NCBI GenBank assembly: GCA_964389025.1
Contig: CAYMCQ010000080.1
Span: forward strand, 1 to 18,617
Direction: 5' to 3'
Origin: CAYMCQ01 sp964389025
Lineage (GTDB): Bacteria; Verrucomicrobiota; Verrucomicrobiia; Limisphaerales; CAYMCQ01
Length of the DNA: 18,617 nucleotides
Shown: positions 10,839 through 17,787 of the stretch, one piece after another
How positions within the stretch are numbered: position 1 is the stretch's first letter
Layout of the letters: every line of letters begins with the position of its first letter
Notes under the pieces: generated by a model
What the model was told of the DNA's origin: nothing
The model's database searches: none
Seen by the model: only the letters and a program-made list of their open reading frames with translations
Made by a program: the position numbers and the translations under genes

Positions 10839-10922
10839 TCACCTTTTCAAAAACGGACTGAACAAATCAATCGGCACGGGCAGGAACGTCGTCGTGTTGT
10901 GCTCGCTGGAAATCTCGCGCAT
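10839..10922 (-). pseudogene. orphan 3' end of a second slipin gene
   Basis: These 84 bases match the last 84 bases of the intact slipin (11354-11437) at 77 of 84 positions by my count. They would encode REISSEHNTTTFLPVPIDLF, then SPFLKR and a TGA stop, differing from the intact gene only at Gly/Ser and Lys/Arg. Most changes are synonymous, so the copy was probably under selection before the rest was lost. Homology stops abruptly at 10922, six bases from the antitoxin stop codon. Confidence 0.88.
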
Positions 10923-10928
10923 ATTTTT

Positions 10929-11129
10929 TCAACGAGTCGCTTCCGCCAACTCGATTTCCTTTTTGAGCAAACGATTGACAAGTTTGCCAACGTCTTCGCC
11001 GCGTTTGCCTGCGACTTTGTTTAGCCACGCATGGACTTTCGGTTCGAGATACACGGGCAAATTCAGCTTCGCGCCGGGCCGATAGAAGCGGCCTGTTTCA
11101 GCTTTTGAAAAGTCGTATTCCTTTTTCAT
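10929..11129 (-). CDS. ribbon-helix-helix/CopG-like antitoxin, partner of the BrnT-like toxin
   Basis: This is a 66-residue protein beginning MKKEYDFSKAETGRFYRPGA. It continues with a beta strand KLNLPVYLEP and helices VHAWLNKVAGKRGEDVGKLVNRLLKKEIEL, fitting a ribbon-helix-helix DNA-binding fold. Proteins starting KKEYDFSKAE-G-FYRP are common second genes after brnT-type toxins; they neutralise the toxin and repress the operon. The ATG (11127-11129) overlaps the toxin's TGA (11126-11128), indicating translational coupling. The frame is open to 11195, but the extra residues duplicate toxin coding sequence in another frame. Since the toxin is damaged, this may be an orphan antitoxin or now only a regulator. 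Confidence 0.75.
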   Translation of the reverse strand: MKKEYDFSKAETGRFYRPGAKLNLPVYLEPKVHAWLNKVAGKRGEDVGKLVNRLLKKEIELAEATR

Positions 11130-11320
11130 GTTTTTCGATTTCGATATTGCGCGGTTTCTTTTTTGCCGGCTTTTCGAGCGGAAATGATTCGGCAACTGGC
11201 TGCGCCGGCTTCCGGGTCTTTGAAAATGGTCGCAGCATTTTCAAAACTAACGCTGTGCTTGTGAATGTTTGCTGCCGCTTTGCGCGCGTCCCATTCAAAA
11301 TTATATTCAAAAGCTGGCAT
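11126..11320 (-). pseudogene. BrnT-like toxin with internal in-frame deletion
   Basis: The 64-residue frame starts FEYNFEWDARKAAANIHKHSVSFENAATIFKDP, the clear N-terminus of BrnT-family ribonuclease toxins. It then jumps directly to CRIISARKAGKKETAQY, the family's C-terminal strand-helix (usual form RIISARKATKKER-QYE). Full-length members have about 90-100 residues. The missing middle normally holds the D-D-H-E/RW-x-xG-x-S segment and the central strands, so activity is unlikely. The frame is retained and the ATGA overlap with the antitoxin is preserved, so the deletion may be recent or tolerated for antitoxin translation. Confidence 0.75.
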
Positions 11321-11353
11321 GGACCTGACGGTCTAATTTCTCAAGTCCGCAGA

Positions 11354-12124
11354 TCACTTTTTCAAAAACGGCCCGAACAAATCAATCGGCACAGGAAGGA
11401 ACGTCGTCGTGTTATGCTCGCTGGAAATTTCGCGCATGGTTTGCAGGAAACGCAGTTGCAGCGCGATCGGCTCCTTGCTGATCATCGCGGCGGCCTGCAC
11501 CATTTTTTCGGCGGCCTGATATTCGCCCTCGGCGTTGACGATCTTGGCGCGGCGTTCGCGTTCGGCTTCGGCTTGCTTGGCCATCGCGCGTTTCATGCTG
11601 TCCGGCAACGCCACGTCCTTGACTTCGACTGCGGTGACTTTTACGCCCCACGGCTCGGTCTGGCGATCAATGATCTCCTGCAACTTCTGGTTGATCGCCT
11701 CGCGTTGCGAAAGCAGGTCATCGAGTGGCGCCTGGCCGAGCACGCTGCGCAAAGTAGTTTGAGCGATGAGCGAAGTGGCTTTCCAAAAATTTTCCACTTT
11801 GATCACGGCGGCGACGGGATCAACGACGCGAAAATAAACCACGGCATCCACCGTCGCGGGCACGTTGTCGCGGGTCATGACTTCCTGCTTGGCCACGTCA
11901 ATGGTCACAACGCGCAGGTCCATTTTGACCATGCGGTCAACGAAGGGAATAAGAAAAATCAGTCCCGGCCCTTTCGCGCGGAGCAATTTACCGAGGCGAA
12001 AAATGACGCCGCGTTCGTATTCGCGCAGGATGCGCAGCGCCTGCGGCAGAATGATTGCCGCCAAAACAATGATGATCACCGCGCTGCCACCGAGTTTTGT
12101 AAGTAGTTTGATCAGTTCTTCCAT
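11354..12124 (-). CDS. slipin / SPFH-domain (stomatin-like) membrane protein
   Basis: This is a 256-residue bacterial slipin, which scaffolds membrane microdomains and is usually paired with an NfeD protease. A single N-terminal membrane segment (about 12-30, GGSAVIIIVLAAIILPQAL) precedes the SPFH/PHB domain (about 30-190: REYERGVIFRLGKLLRAKGPG, VDRMVKMDLRV, MTRDNVPATVDAVVYFRVVDP, SVLGQAPLDDLLSQREAIN, WGVKVTAVEVKDVALP). A coiled-coil helix rich in Ala, Glu and Arg follows (MAKQAEAERERRAKIVNAEGEYQAA), with a conserved end TTTFLPVPIDL. It lies 12 bases after nfeD, and a good Shine-Dalgarno (GAGGAGA, within 12129-12136) supports the start. The 3' end is duplicated at 10839-10922. Confidence 0.95.
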   Translation of the reverse strand: MEELIKLLTKLGGSAVIIIVLAAIILPQALRILREYERGVIFRLGKLLRAKGPGLIFLIPFVDRMVKMDLRVVTIDVAKQEVMTRDNVPATVDAVVYFRVVDPVAAVIKVENFWKATSLIAQTTLRSVLGQAPLDDLLSQREAINQKLQEIIDRQTEPWGVKVTAVEVKDVALPDSMKRAMAKQAEAERERRAKIVNAEGEYQAAEKMVQAAAMISKEPIALQLRFLQTMREISSEHNTTTFLPVPIDLFGPFLKK

Positions 12125-12128
12125 AATT

Positions 12129-12136
12129 TCTCCTCG
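12129..12136 (-). promoter_or_regulatory. strong Shine-Dalgarno for slipin
   Basis: On the minus strand CGAGGAGA lies just after the nfeD stop (12137-12139) and 4-11 bases before the slipin ATG. It is notable because most genes in this window lack a recognisable site, and it suggests efficient independent translation of the second cistron. Confidence 0.7.
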
Positions 12137-13411
12137 CTAGATTTTGGGTTTCACTTTCAGGTTCAGTCCATCCACGGCGACGATTTCCGCAACTTGCCCT
12201 TCTTCAATCGGAACTTCGCTCGTCGCGTTCCAATACTCGCCTTCCACAAACACCTTTCCGCCGGTCGCGTCAATGCGTTTCAGCGCGGGCGCGGTTTGGC
12301 CGAGCATGGTTTCTTTCCCTGCGCGAACGGGCAATCGTTGTGCGCGCAGCCCCGCTCCGACGACGAACAGGAAAAACGCCGCCGTCAGCAACGTGCCGGG
12401 AATGATGTAGGAAAGCGACAAACGAAACATCGGCTCGGAGCGGTCGAACAACATCAGCGCGCCGAGAAAAAATGAAACAATGCCGCCAACGGTCAGAATG
12501 CCGTGGCTCGGCGCGTAAACGTCAATGACGAACAATGCGATAGCCAGAAGAATCAAAGCCAGCCCGGCGATGTTCACCGGCAGAATCGCTGACATGTAAA
12601 GCGCGAGCACGAGCGCGATTGCTCCCGCGACGCCGGGAAAGATCGCGCCCGGATTGTTCAGTTCGGCGATGATGCCGTAAATCGCAATCAGCATGAGGAC
12701 GAACATGACTTCAGGCCGCCAGAGCATTTGGAAAAATTTTTCGCGCGCGATCATTTTGATCGGAACGATTGTCGCGCCGGAGGTTTCCAATTCCTTGCCG
12801 TTGATTTCGTGCCCGTCAATTTCATGCAGCAGGTCGGGCAAATCTTTCGCGATGAGGTCAATGACGTTCAACTCCAGCGCCTTTTCCGACGTGATCGAAG
12901 CGCTTTCGCGGACTGCGGATACGCCCCAATCGGCATTGCGGCCCCGTTTCTCGGCAATGTTTCTGATAAAGGTGGCCAGATCATTTTGAGCCTTGGTTTG
13001 CATGACGGCGTTTGTGCCTTCACCGCCGCCGACACCGAGCGAAACGGGATGCGCCGCGCCGATTCTTGTGTTCGGCGCCATGGTGGCGAGGTGTGCCCCC
13101 ATTGTGATAAAAGTTCCGGCGCTCGTCGCGCTTGCGCCCGACGGGGCGACATAGACCACGACGGGAATTTTCGACGCGTAGAACGTTTGAATGATTTCCT
13201 CTGTGGAAGCCACCAGCCCGCCCGGCGTGTTGAGCTGAATGATGAGACATTCGTAATTGCGGGCCGCCGCGACATCAACGGCGCGCGAAATGTAACCGGC
13301 AGTTGCGGGGCCGATTGCGCCGTGGATTTTGATAAGACCGACTTGCGCCCCGTGCGCCGTCGGCGTCGCCAGGAGGATTCCCGCTGCCAGGATGTTCAGC
13401 AGCCGTTTCAT
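12137..13411 (-). CDS. NfeD-family membrane serine protease (ClpP-class, long form)
   Basis: This 424-residue long-form NfeD is homologous to archaeal PH1510, which cleaves the C-terminus of its partner stomatin. It has a signal peptide (MKRLLNILAAGILLATPTAHG) and a ClpP/crotonase-fold protease domain of about 25-200 residues. The motif NTPGGLVASTEEI forms the oxyanion region. Catalytic Ser is S97 in SATSAGTFITMG and the catalytic Lys is K140 in QTKAQND, followed by FIRNIAEKRGRN. Multiple TM helices occupy about 210-350, and a C-terminal NfeD OB-fold domain starts at about LGQTAPALKRIDATGGKVFV. The start ATG at 13409-13411 gives the signal peptide; the frame continues to 13438, but only through repeat DNA. 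It is operonic with the slipin downstream. Confidence 0.95.
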   Translation of the reverse strand: MKRLLNILAAGILLATPTAHGAQVGLIKIHGAIGPATAGYISRAVDVAAARNYECLIIQLNTPGGLVASTEEIIQTFYASKIPVVVYVAPSGASATSAGTFITMGAHLATMAPNTRIGAAHPVSLGVGGGEGTNAVMQTKAQNDLATFIRNIAEKRGRNADWGVSAVRESASITSEKALELNVIDLIAKDLPDLLHEIDGHEINGKELETSGATIVPIKMIAREKFFQMLWRPEVMFVLMLIAIYGIIAELNNPGAIFPGVAGAIALVLALYMSAILPVNIAGLALILLAIALFVIDVYAPSHGILTVGGIVSFFLGALMLFDRSEPMFRLSLSYIIPGTLLTAAFFLFVVGAGLRAQRLPVRAGKETMLGQTAPALKRIDATGGKVFVEGEYWNATSEVPIEEGQVAEIVAVDGLNLKVKPKI

Positions 13412-13421
13412 GCACTGATAA

Positions 13422-13588
13422 TAAACACCAAAATCCAAAAACCAAACACCAAAAAATGCGTAGCAGCCGACGCAAGGAGGCTCTGACCCGATCTCCTGAA
13501 ATAGAATGAGCCTCCTTACGTCGGCTGCTACGAGTCGTTGGCGATTGAGAATTTTCTTTGGTGTTTGGTTTTTGGATTTTGGTGTTTA
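13422..13588. repeat. nested inverted repeat filling the nfeD / NYN-gene divergent spacer
   Basis: The outer arms (13422-13453 and 13557-13588) are perfect 32-base reverse complements made of AACACCAAA / CCAAAAACC units. Inside them, arms of 25 bases (13459-13483 and 13508-13532) match at 24 positions around a 24-base loop and carry the core CGACGTAAGGAGGCTC, which is shared with the element at 8410-8502. The whole 167-base block could extrude as one long cruciform or hairpin. It fills most of the spacer between two divergent genes, so their promoters must lie in or beside it. The composite looks like an inner element inserted in an older inverted repeat. Confidence 0.9.
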
Positions 13589-13597
13589 AATTCCCGC

Positions 13598-14068
13598 ATG
13601 GCTCTCGTTCGAATTCTCGTTGACGGCTACAGCCTGCTGCACGGCTGGCCGCAGCTTGCGGCGGGCAAAGCGAGATATTCCGCGTTTGCGCGCGATGAAT
13701 TGGTTCGCAAGCTCACTCAATATCGAGACGCCAGCGGCACGCCGGTAACGATTGTTTTCGACGGCACAGGTTCGAAGTCACGCGGGGCGGAAGTAAAATC
13801 CACGCCGGAGATGGAGATCATTTATTCGCGAGCCGGACAAAACGCCGACCAGATCATCGAACGCGCTGCGCACCAGCTTGCGTCGTTCGGCGAAGTCCTT
13901 GTTGTCACGGACGATAATCTTGAGCGCGAAACCGTCATGGCCGGCGGCGCGATGGCGTCGAGCTGCCTGAATTTCATCCAGATGGTTGAAAGCGCGCTTG
14001 CGGAAATGCAAAATGACCTCAAACATCATAACCGCAGTGAGCGGAACAAGTTCAAGCGAAGACATTGA
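13598..14068 (+). CDS. NYN-domain (YacP/Rae1-like) RNA endonuclease
   Basis: This is a 156-residue PIN-like NYN domain protein related to YacP, whose Bacillus homologue Rae1 is a ribosome-associated mRNA endonuclease. The acidic metal-binding sites are visible: VRILVDGYSLLHG (N-terminal Asp), TIVFDGTGS, NADQIIERAA and VLVVTDDNLERE. The C-terminus is basic (HHNRSERNKFKRRH), consistent with RNA or ribosome contact. The ATG at 13598 is chosen because MALVRILVDGYSLL begins the fold. A longer frame from TTG 13538 would add 20 residues encoded by the repeat (FLWCLVFGFWCLNS) and is rejected. Only 10 bases separate it from the VWA gene. Confidence 0.85.
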   Translation: MALVRILVDGYSLLHGWPQLAAGKARYSAFARDELVRKLTQYRDASGTPVTIVFDGTGSKSRGAEVKSTPEMEIIYSRAGQNADQIIERAAHQLASFGEVLVVTDDNLERETVMAGGAMASSCLNFIQMVESALAEMQNDLKHHNRSERNKFKRRH

Positions 14069-14078
14069 TGCGGCATAC

Positions 14079-15374
14079 ATGACAACCAAAACACAAAACA
14101 CCAAAAGCCTTCATCGCGTTGGGAATTGTTTGAGGTTTAACGTTTGGACTTTATTTGGTGTTTGGTGCCTGGTGTTTGGTGTTTTTGCAACACGACTGTC
14201 CGCCCAAACTCCCGCTGCAAAGCCCACTCCACCCAACCGCTACCTGCTCATCGTTGACACTTCGTTTTCCATGCATAACCGCGCGCGGTCCGTGCAGGCC
14301 ATCGCGGAAAATCTTTTGCAGTCCGGCTTCAACGGCGAAATACAGCGCGGCGACACGCTCGGCGTCTGGACGTTCAACGAAAAACTTTACACCGGCCGAT
14401 TGCCGCTCCAACGCTGGACGCCGCAAGCAAAGCAAATCATCGCAGCCAACACGCTCAGTTTTCTCGGCAGGCAGCGTTATGAGAAAACCACCGACTTGGA
14501 ACCTGTGCTGGCCGAAATGTCCCGTGTCATCGCCAACTCAGACCGCATCACGGTCATTCTGATTTCCGACGCCGATGAAAAAATTCACGGCACACCGTTC
14601 GATTCCGAAATCAATTCGAATTATGAACTGAACCACAGGCCGCTAAGGCAGGTGCGGATTCCGTTCACCACCGTCCTGCGGGCGGAAGCCGGGAAAATAA
14701 CCGGCTACACGGTCAACACAGACCTCGCGCCGATTAAATTTCCTCCCCTGCCGACGCCACCGCAAACCGTCGAACTTCCAAAGCCTGCTTCAGACCAACC
14801 AAAACCTCCGGTCCCGACCGCGCCGCCGATCATTGTTTCGGGAAAAAAAGTTGAAACAAATTCAACTGCCAAACCGACCGAGCCAGTTACTGCTCAGGAA
14901 AAAACACCGCCTGCGCCCGCTGATGAAATTGCCAAACCCAGACCCGCGCCAACATCGCAATCCACTGTGACGACAATCGTTCTGGAAAAACCAGTTGCAG
15001 TTTCCACGTCGAACAAGGAACCGGTGATTGTGCCGCCGGCAGCGCCAACGCCAGTTCCCGCCCCAGTCGCAGACACACAAACCAAATCGCCTGTTGCCGC
15101 CGAGGTCACGAAACCAACTCCGCCGGCTGCTCCGCCGACACCGCAAGCCGCTCCCCAAACTGCCGTGACTCAACCCAGATCAAATCCGACGCCCGCGACA
15201 GCGCCGGGCCAGCTCGCCACAAGCATTCCATCGCAAAATCGCCGCTCGATTGTCTGGATTATCGCTCTGGCGCTCGCTGCGATTGTGGTGGTTGTCGTAT
15301 TGCTCGCGCGCCGCTCGCGACCTTCGCCGCGCGGCAGCCTGATCACTCACTCACTTGACCGGGAGAAAAAATAA
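14079..15374 (+). CDS. VWA-domain protein with signal peptide, proline-rich linker and C-terminal membrane anchor
   Basis: This 431-residue protein has a von Willebrand factor A fold. YLLIVDTSFSMHNRARS carries the MIDAS-type DxSxS. Later elements are RGDTLGVWTFNEKL, RQRYEKTTDLEPVLAEM (the MIDAS Thr) and ITVILISDADEKI. A proline/lysine-rich linker of roughly 180 residues (about 225-400) follows, then a TM helix (SIVWIIALALAAIVVVVVLLA) and a basic tail. It is probably displayed outside the membrane with a C-terminal anchor and binds partners through metal. The N-terminus is uncertain: ATG 14079 or TTG 14130 both yield a signal peptide ending RLSA, and its hydrophobic core LFGVWCLVFGVFA comes from spacer repeat sequence. 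A start at 13986 would overlap the preceding gene and is unlikely. The stop codon directly abuts the palindrome at 15375. Confidence 0.78.
   Translation: MTTKTQNTKSLHRVGNCLRFNVWTLFGVWCLVFGVFATRLSAQTPAAKPTPPNRYLLIVDTSFSMHNRARSVQAIAENLLQSGFNGEIQRGDTLGVWTFNEKLYTGRLPLQRWTPQAKQIIAANTLSFLGRQRYEKTTDLEPVLAEMSRVIANSDRITVILISDADEKIHGTPFDSEINSNYELNHRPLRQVRIPFTTVLRAEAGKITGYTVNTDLAPIKFPPLPTPPQTVELPKPASDQPKPPVPTAPPIIVSGKKVETNSTAKPTEPVTAQEKTPPAPADEIAKPRPAPTSQSTVTTIVLEKPVAVSTSNKEPVIVPPAAPTPVPAPVADTQTKSPVAAEVTKPTPPAAPPTPQAAPQTAVTQPRSNPTPATAPGQLATSIPSQNRRSIVWIIALALAAIVVVVVLLARRSRPSPRGSLITHSLDREKK
14084..14186. repeat. imperfect inverted copy of the CCAAACACC repeat family
   Basis: ACCAAAACACAAAACACCAAAA (14084-14105) faces TTTGGTGTTTGGTG-CCTGGTGTTTGGTG (14154-14181), the same unit family as the outer arms at 13422-13588. 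The pairing is imperfect, with a core of TTTGGTGTTT. Unlike the other copies it lies inside the first 110 bases of a coding frame and supplies the signal peptide's hydrophobic core. Confidence 0.65.
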
Positions 15375-15421
15375 GGGGCTGTCCTAGATAACGCAAAAAA
15401 TGCGTTATCTAGGGCAGCCCC
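15375..15421. repeat. 47-base palindrome resembling fused transposon ends (MITE-like or minimal insertion-sequence remnant)
   Basis: Arms GGGGCTGTCCTAGATAACGC-A (15375-15395) and its complement (15401-15421) match at 20 of 21 positions, the exception being a G-T wobble, around AAAAA. An end beginning GGGGCTGTCCTA is typical of terminal inverted repeats of DDE transposases, but I cannot name a family. It begins at the base after the VWA stop codon and ends exactly where methyltransferase homology begins. It could also serve as a terminator, since a T-run follows at 15425-15430. Confidence 0.75.
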
Positions 15422-16481
15422 CGATTTTTTATTACGGCGGTGGTGGCGAAAAATTAACTTTCAATCGTCCTTGCAATCCTTACGACGAGGACAACCTTGA
15501 TGAAAAGACAGCCTCACAATATTGTCACCGCGATGCGGACGGTCGTATTTACCGGCTTGATAATCTAATCAATCCAAATCCTGACCGCCCAAATTTGACG
15601 TATGAATTTTTGGGCGTGAAAAAAGTCTGGCGCTGGACGAAAGACCGCATGGAAGAAGCCTATGCAAATGGAATTGTCGTTCAGACCAAGCCGGGCGCAG
15701 TTCCGCAACTGAAACGATATTTGGACGAGCAGGAAGGTCGTCCGATTGACAGCGTGTGGACAGACATCCCGCCCATCAATTCACAAGCCAAAGAACGATT
15801 GGGCTACCCGACGCAAAAACCACTTGCGTTGCTGGATTGCATCATCAAAGCGGACAGCAATGAAAATGACATCGTGCTCGACGCATTTTGCGGTTGTGGC
15901 ACGGCACTCGTGGCGGCTCACAAACTCAAACGTCAATGGATCGGAATTGATATTTCCCCAACCGCCTGCCGCGTTATGGCGAAACGGCTGCGCGATGTGT
16001 GCGGCATTTCCGAAAATGAATCGCTTTGGAAAGAGCGCCGGGGATTTATCGTGCGCGATTTGGCAAAAACGGAAAAAGAGCTTCGCAGGCATCCGCATTT
16101 TGAATTTGAAAACTGGGCGGTTGTTGCTCTCGGTGGAATTCCGAACAAAACAAAAGTTGGTGATATGGGTGTGGGCGGGCGCATTTATCCTGTTTCGTCC
16201 AACGCCACACCTCATCGAAATCTCGAAGGCGAACTGGCTTTGAAAGAACGCTGGTATCCGATTCAAGTGAAGCACAAAGACAAAGTTGGTCGCCCCGACA
16301 TTGATGCGTTTGAAGCCGTGTTGATGCGCGAAGATGCGACAAAGGATTTTTTGTCGGCTTTGATTTTTCCAGTGATGCGCTGACAGAAATCAGCAAATTC
16401 TTCAAACGCACCGGCAAAGGGATTCAAGCATTGACCGTGCGCGAAATTTTCGGAGAAGAAATCGCGATGAAACTGGCGTAA
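15422..16481 (+). pseudogene. DNA methyltransferase fused to a restriction-nuclease-like domain, 5'-truncated and frameshifted
   Basis: The remnant belongs to N4/N6 site-specific DNA methyltransferases. Homology starts abruptly at IFYYGGGGEKLTFNRPCNPYDE, beside the palindrome, so the catalytic (D/N/S)PP(Y/F) part and the whole 5' half are missing. Retained are VWTDIPPINSQAKERLGYPTQKP (family motif), the SAM-binding motif DIVLDAFCGCGTALVAAHKL and WIGIDISPTACRVMAKRL. A C-terminal domain follows with WAVVALGGIPNKTKVGDMGVGG and IQVKHKDKVGRPDIDAFEAV, a plausible Mrr/PD-(D/E)xK nuclease with D and QVK. A one-base loss in the A-run at 16341-16343 ends the first frame at 16383. Restoring it continues as KGFFVGFDFSSDALTEI through to EEIAMKLA and TAA 16481. 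The ATG at 15400 lies in the palindrome and is not a native start. Confidence 0.85.
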
Positions 16482-16484
16482 TCT

Positions 16485-17783
16485 TCACGCCGCTTCCGCG
16501 TCCTGCTTGCGGCGGACGATGGGTTTGCTTTCGCCGAGCACGACAGGCCGGGTGATCTTCACCGACAAAATGTCTTCGCGGCTCGGAATGTCATACATCA
16601 CTTCGAGCATGATTTTTTCGATGATCGCCCGCAGCGCCCGTGCGCCAGTGCCTTTTTTGATCGCTTGAACCGCCAGTTCCTCCAACGCTTCGGGCACAAA
16701 TTCCAGTTCCACGCCATCCATTGCCATCAATTTTGCGAATTGTTTCGTCAGCGCGTTCTTCGTATCGGTGAGGATTGAAACCAACTGCTTCTGTGTCAAC
16801 TCGGACAACACCGAGACCATCGGCAGGCGGCCGATGAATTCGGGGATGAAACCGTAGCTAATCAAATCTTCAGGCTCGACGTGTTGGAGAATCTGCTGGC
16901 GGTCAATGCTGGCGGCTTTGCTGCCTTCCTCGACACCGCGAAAACCCATGACGCGGCTGCCGAGTCGCCGTTGAATGATTCGTTCAAGTCCAACAAATGC
17001 GCCGCCACAGATAAACAAAACGTTCGTCGTGTCCACGCGGATGTATTCCTGCTGCGGATGTTTGCGCCCGCCCTGTGGAGGGACGTTGCACGTCGTGCCT
17101 TCAAGGATTTTCAGCAACGCCTGCTGGACGCCTTCGCCGCTCACGTCGCGCGTGATGGAGACGTTCTCGGTCTTGCGCGCGATCTTGTCAATCTCGTCAA
17201 TGTAAACGATGCCGCGTTGGGCGCGCTTCACGTCGAAGTCAGAATTTTGCAGCAGTCGCAACACGATATTCTCAACGTCCTCGCCAACGTAGCCGGCTTC
17301 AGTCAACGTCGTGGCGTCGGCCATCGCGAACGGCACGTCGAGAATTTGCGCGAGCGTGCGTGCCAACAAAGTTTTTCCGGAGCCGGTCGGCCCGATCATC
17401 AGGATGTTGCTCTTCTCGATCTCGACATCGTGATGTTGCGAGGCTGTCGCAAACGCGGAGGGGTTTTCTTCCACTTCTGTCGCCGGTTCGTGGGAAATCC
17501 GCTTGTAATGATTGTGGACGGCGACGGCCAAAGTCTTTTTCGCGTGTTCCTGCCCGATGCAATGCACATCCAGCAGCCTTCTGATCTCGGCGGGTTTCGG
17601 CACCGTGAACTTCGGCCTCTGCTGCTTCTTGGCCTGTGTGATGAGTTCCTTGTCGAGGACGCTTTTGCAAAGCGCGATGCAGTTGTCGCAAATGTAAACG
17701 CCCGGTCCGGCGATGAGTTTCTTCACTTCCGCGTGAGATTTTCCGCAAAAGCTGCAGAGCGTGATATTCGTTGGTCGCGCCAT
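16485..17783 (-). CDS. clpX: ATP-dependent Clp protease ATP-binding subunit ClpX
   Basis: ClpX is the AAA+ unfoldase that recognises, unfolds and feeds substrates into ClpP. The protein has 432 residues. The zinc-binding domain has C10, C13, C32 and C35 (CSFCGKS, YICDNCIALC). Walker A is GPTGSGKT (131-138), Walker B is IVYIDEID (192-199), and the pore-1 loop is GYVGED. The RKH pore-2 loop is in QGGRKHPQQEYIRVDT. The ClpP-docking loop is RVMGF rather than the IGF of E. coli. An insert of about 20 residues (EVEENPSAFATASQHHDVEIE) precedes Walker A. Its start lies 4 bases after the clpP stop, so the two form an operon. It converges on the methyltransferase remnant with a 3-base gap. Confidence 0.98.
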   Translation of the reverse strand: MARPTNITLCSFCGKSHAEVKKLIAGPGVYICDNCIALCKSVLDKELITQAKKQQRPKFTVPKPAEIRRLLDVHCIGQEHAKKTLAVAVHNHYKRISHEPATEVEENPSAFATASQHHDVEIEKSNILMIGPTGSGKTLLARTLAQILDVPFAMADATTLTEAGYVGEDVENIVLRLLQNSDFDVKRAQRGIVYIDEIDKIARKTENVSITRDVSGEGVQQALLKILEGTTCNVPPQGGRKHPQQEYIRVDTTNVLFICGGAFVGLERIIQRRLGSRVMGFRGVEEGSKAASIDRQQILQHVEPEDLISYGFIPEFIGRLPMVSVLSELTQKQLVSILTDTKNALTKQFAKLMAMDGVELEFVPEALEELAVQAIKKGTGARALRAIIEKIMLEVMYDIPSREDILSVKITRPVVLGESKPIVRRKQDAEAA

Positions 17784-17787
17784 TGGA

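Noticed and set aside
11105..12106. 333-residue plus-strand frame opposite slipin
   Set aside because: It is antisense to the slipin and toxin region, His/Arg/Gln-rich, and has no domain signature.
13538..13597. Upstream TTG start adding FLWCLVFGFWCLNS to the NYN protein
   Set aside because: The added residues are encoded by the spacer's inverted-repeat arm, and the NYN fold begins at the ATG 13598.
15400..15421. ATG at 15400 as the true start of a 327-residue methyltransferase
   Set aside because: The codon lies in the right arm of a palindrome, and the methyltransferase family needs a long N-terminal part that is absent; it is an accidental start.
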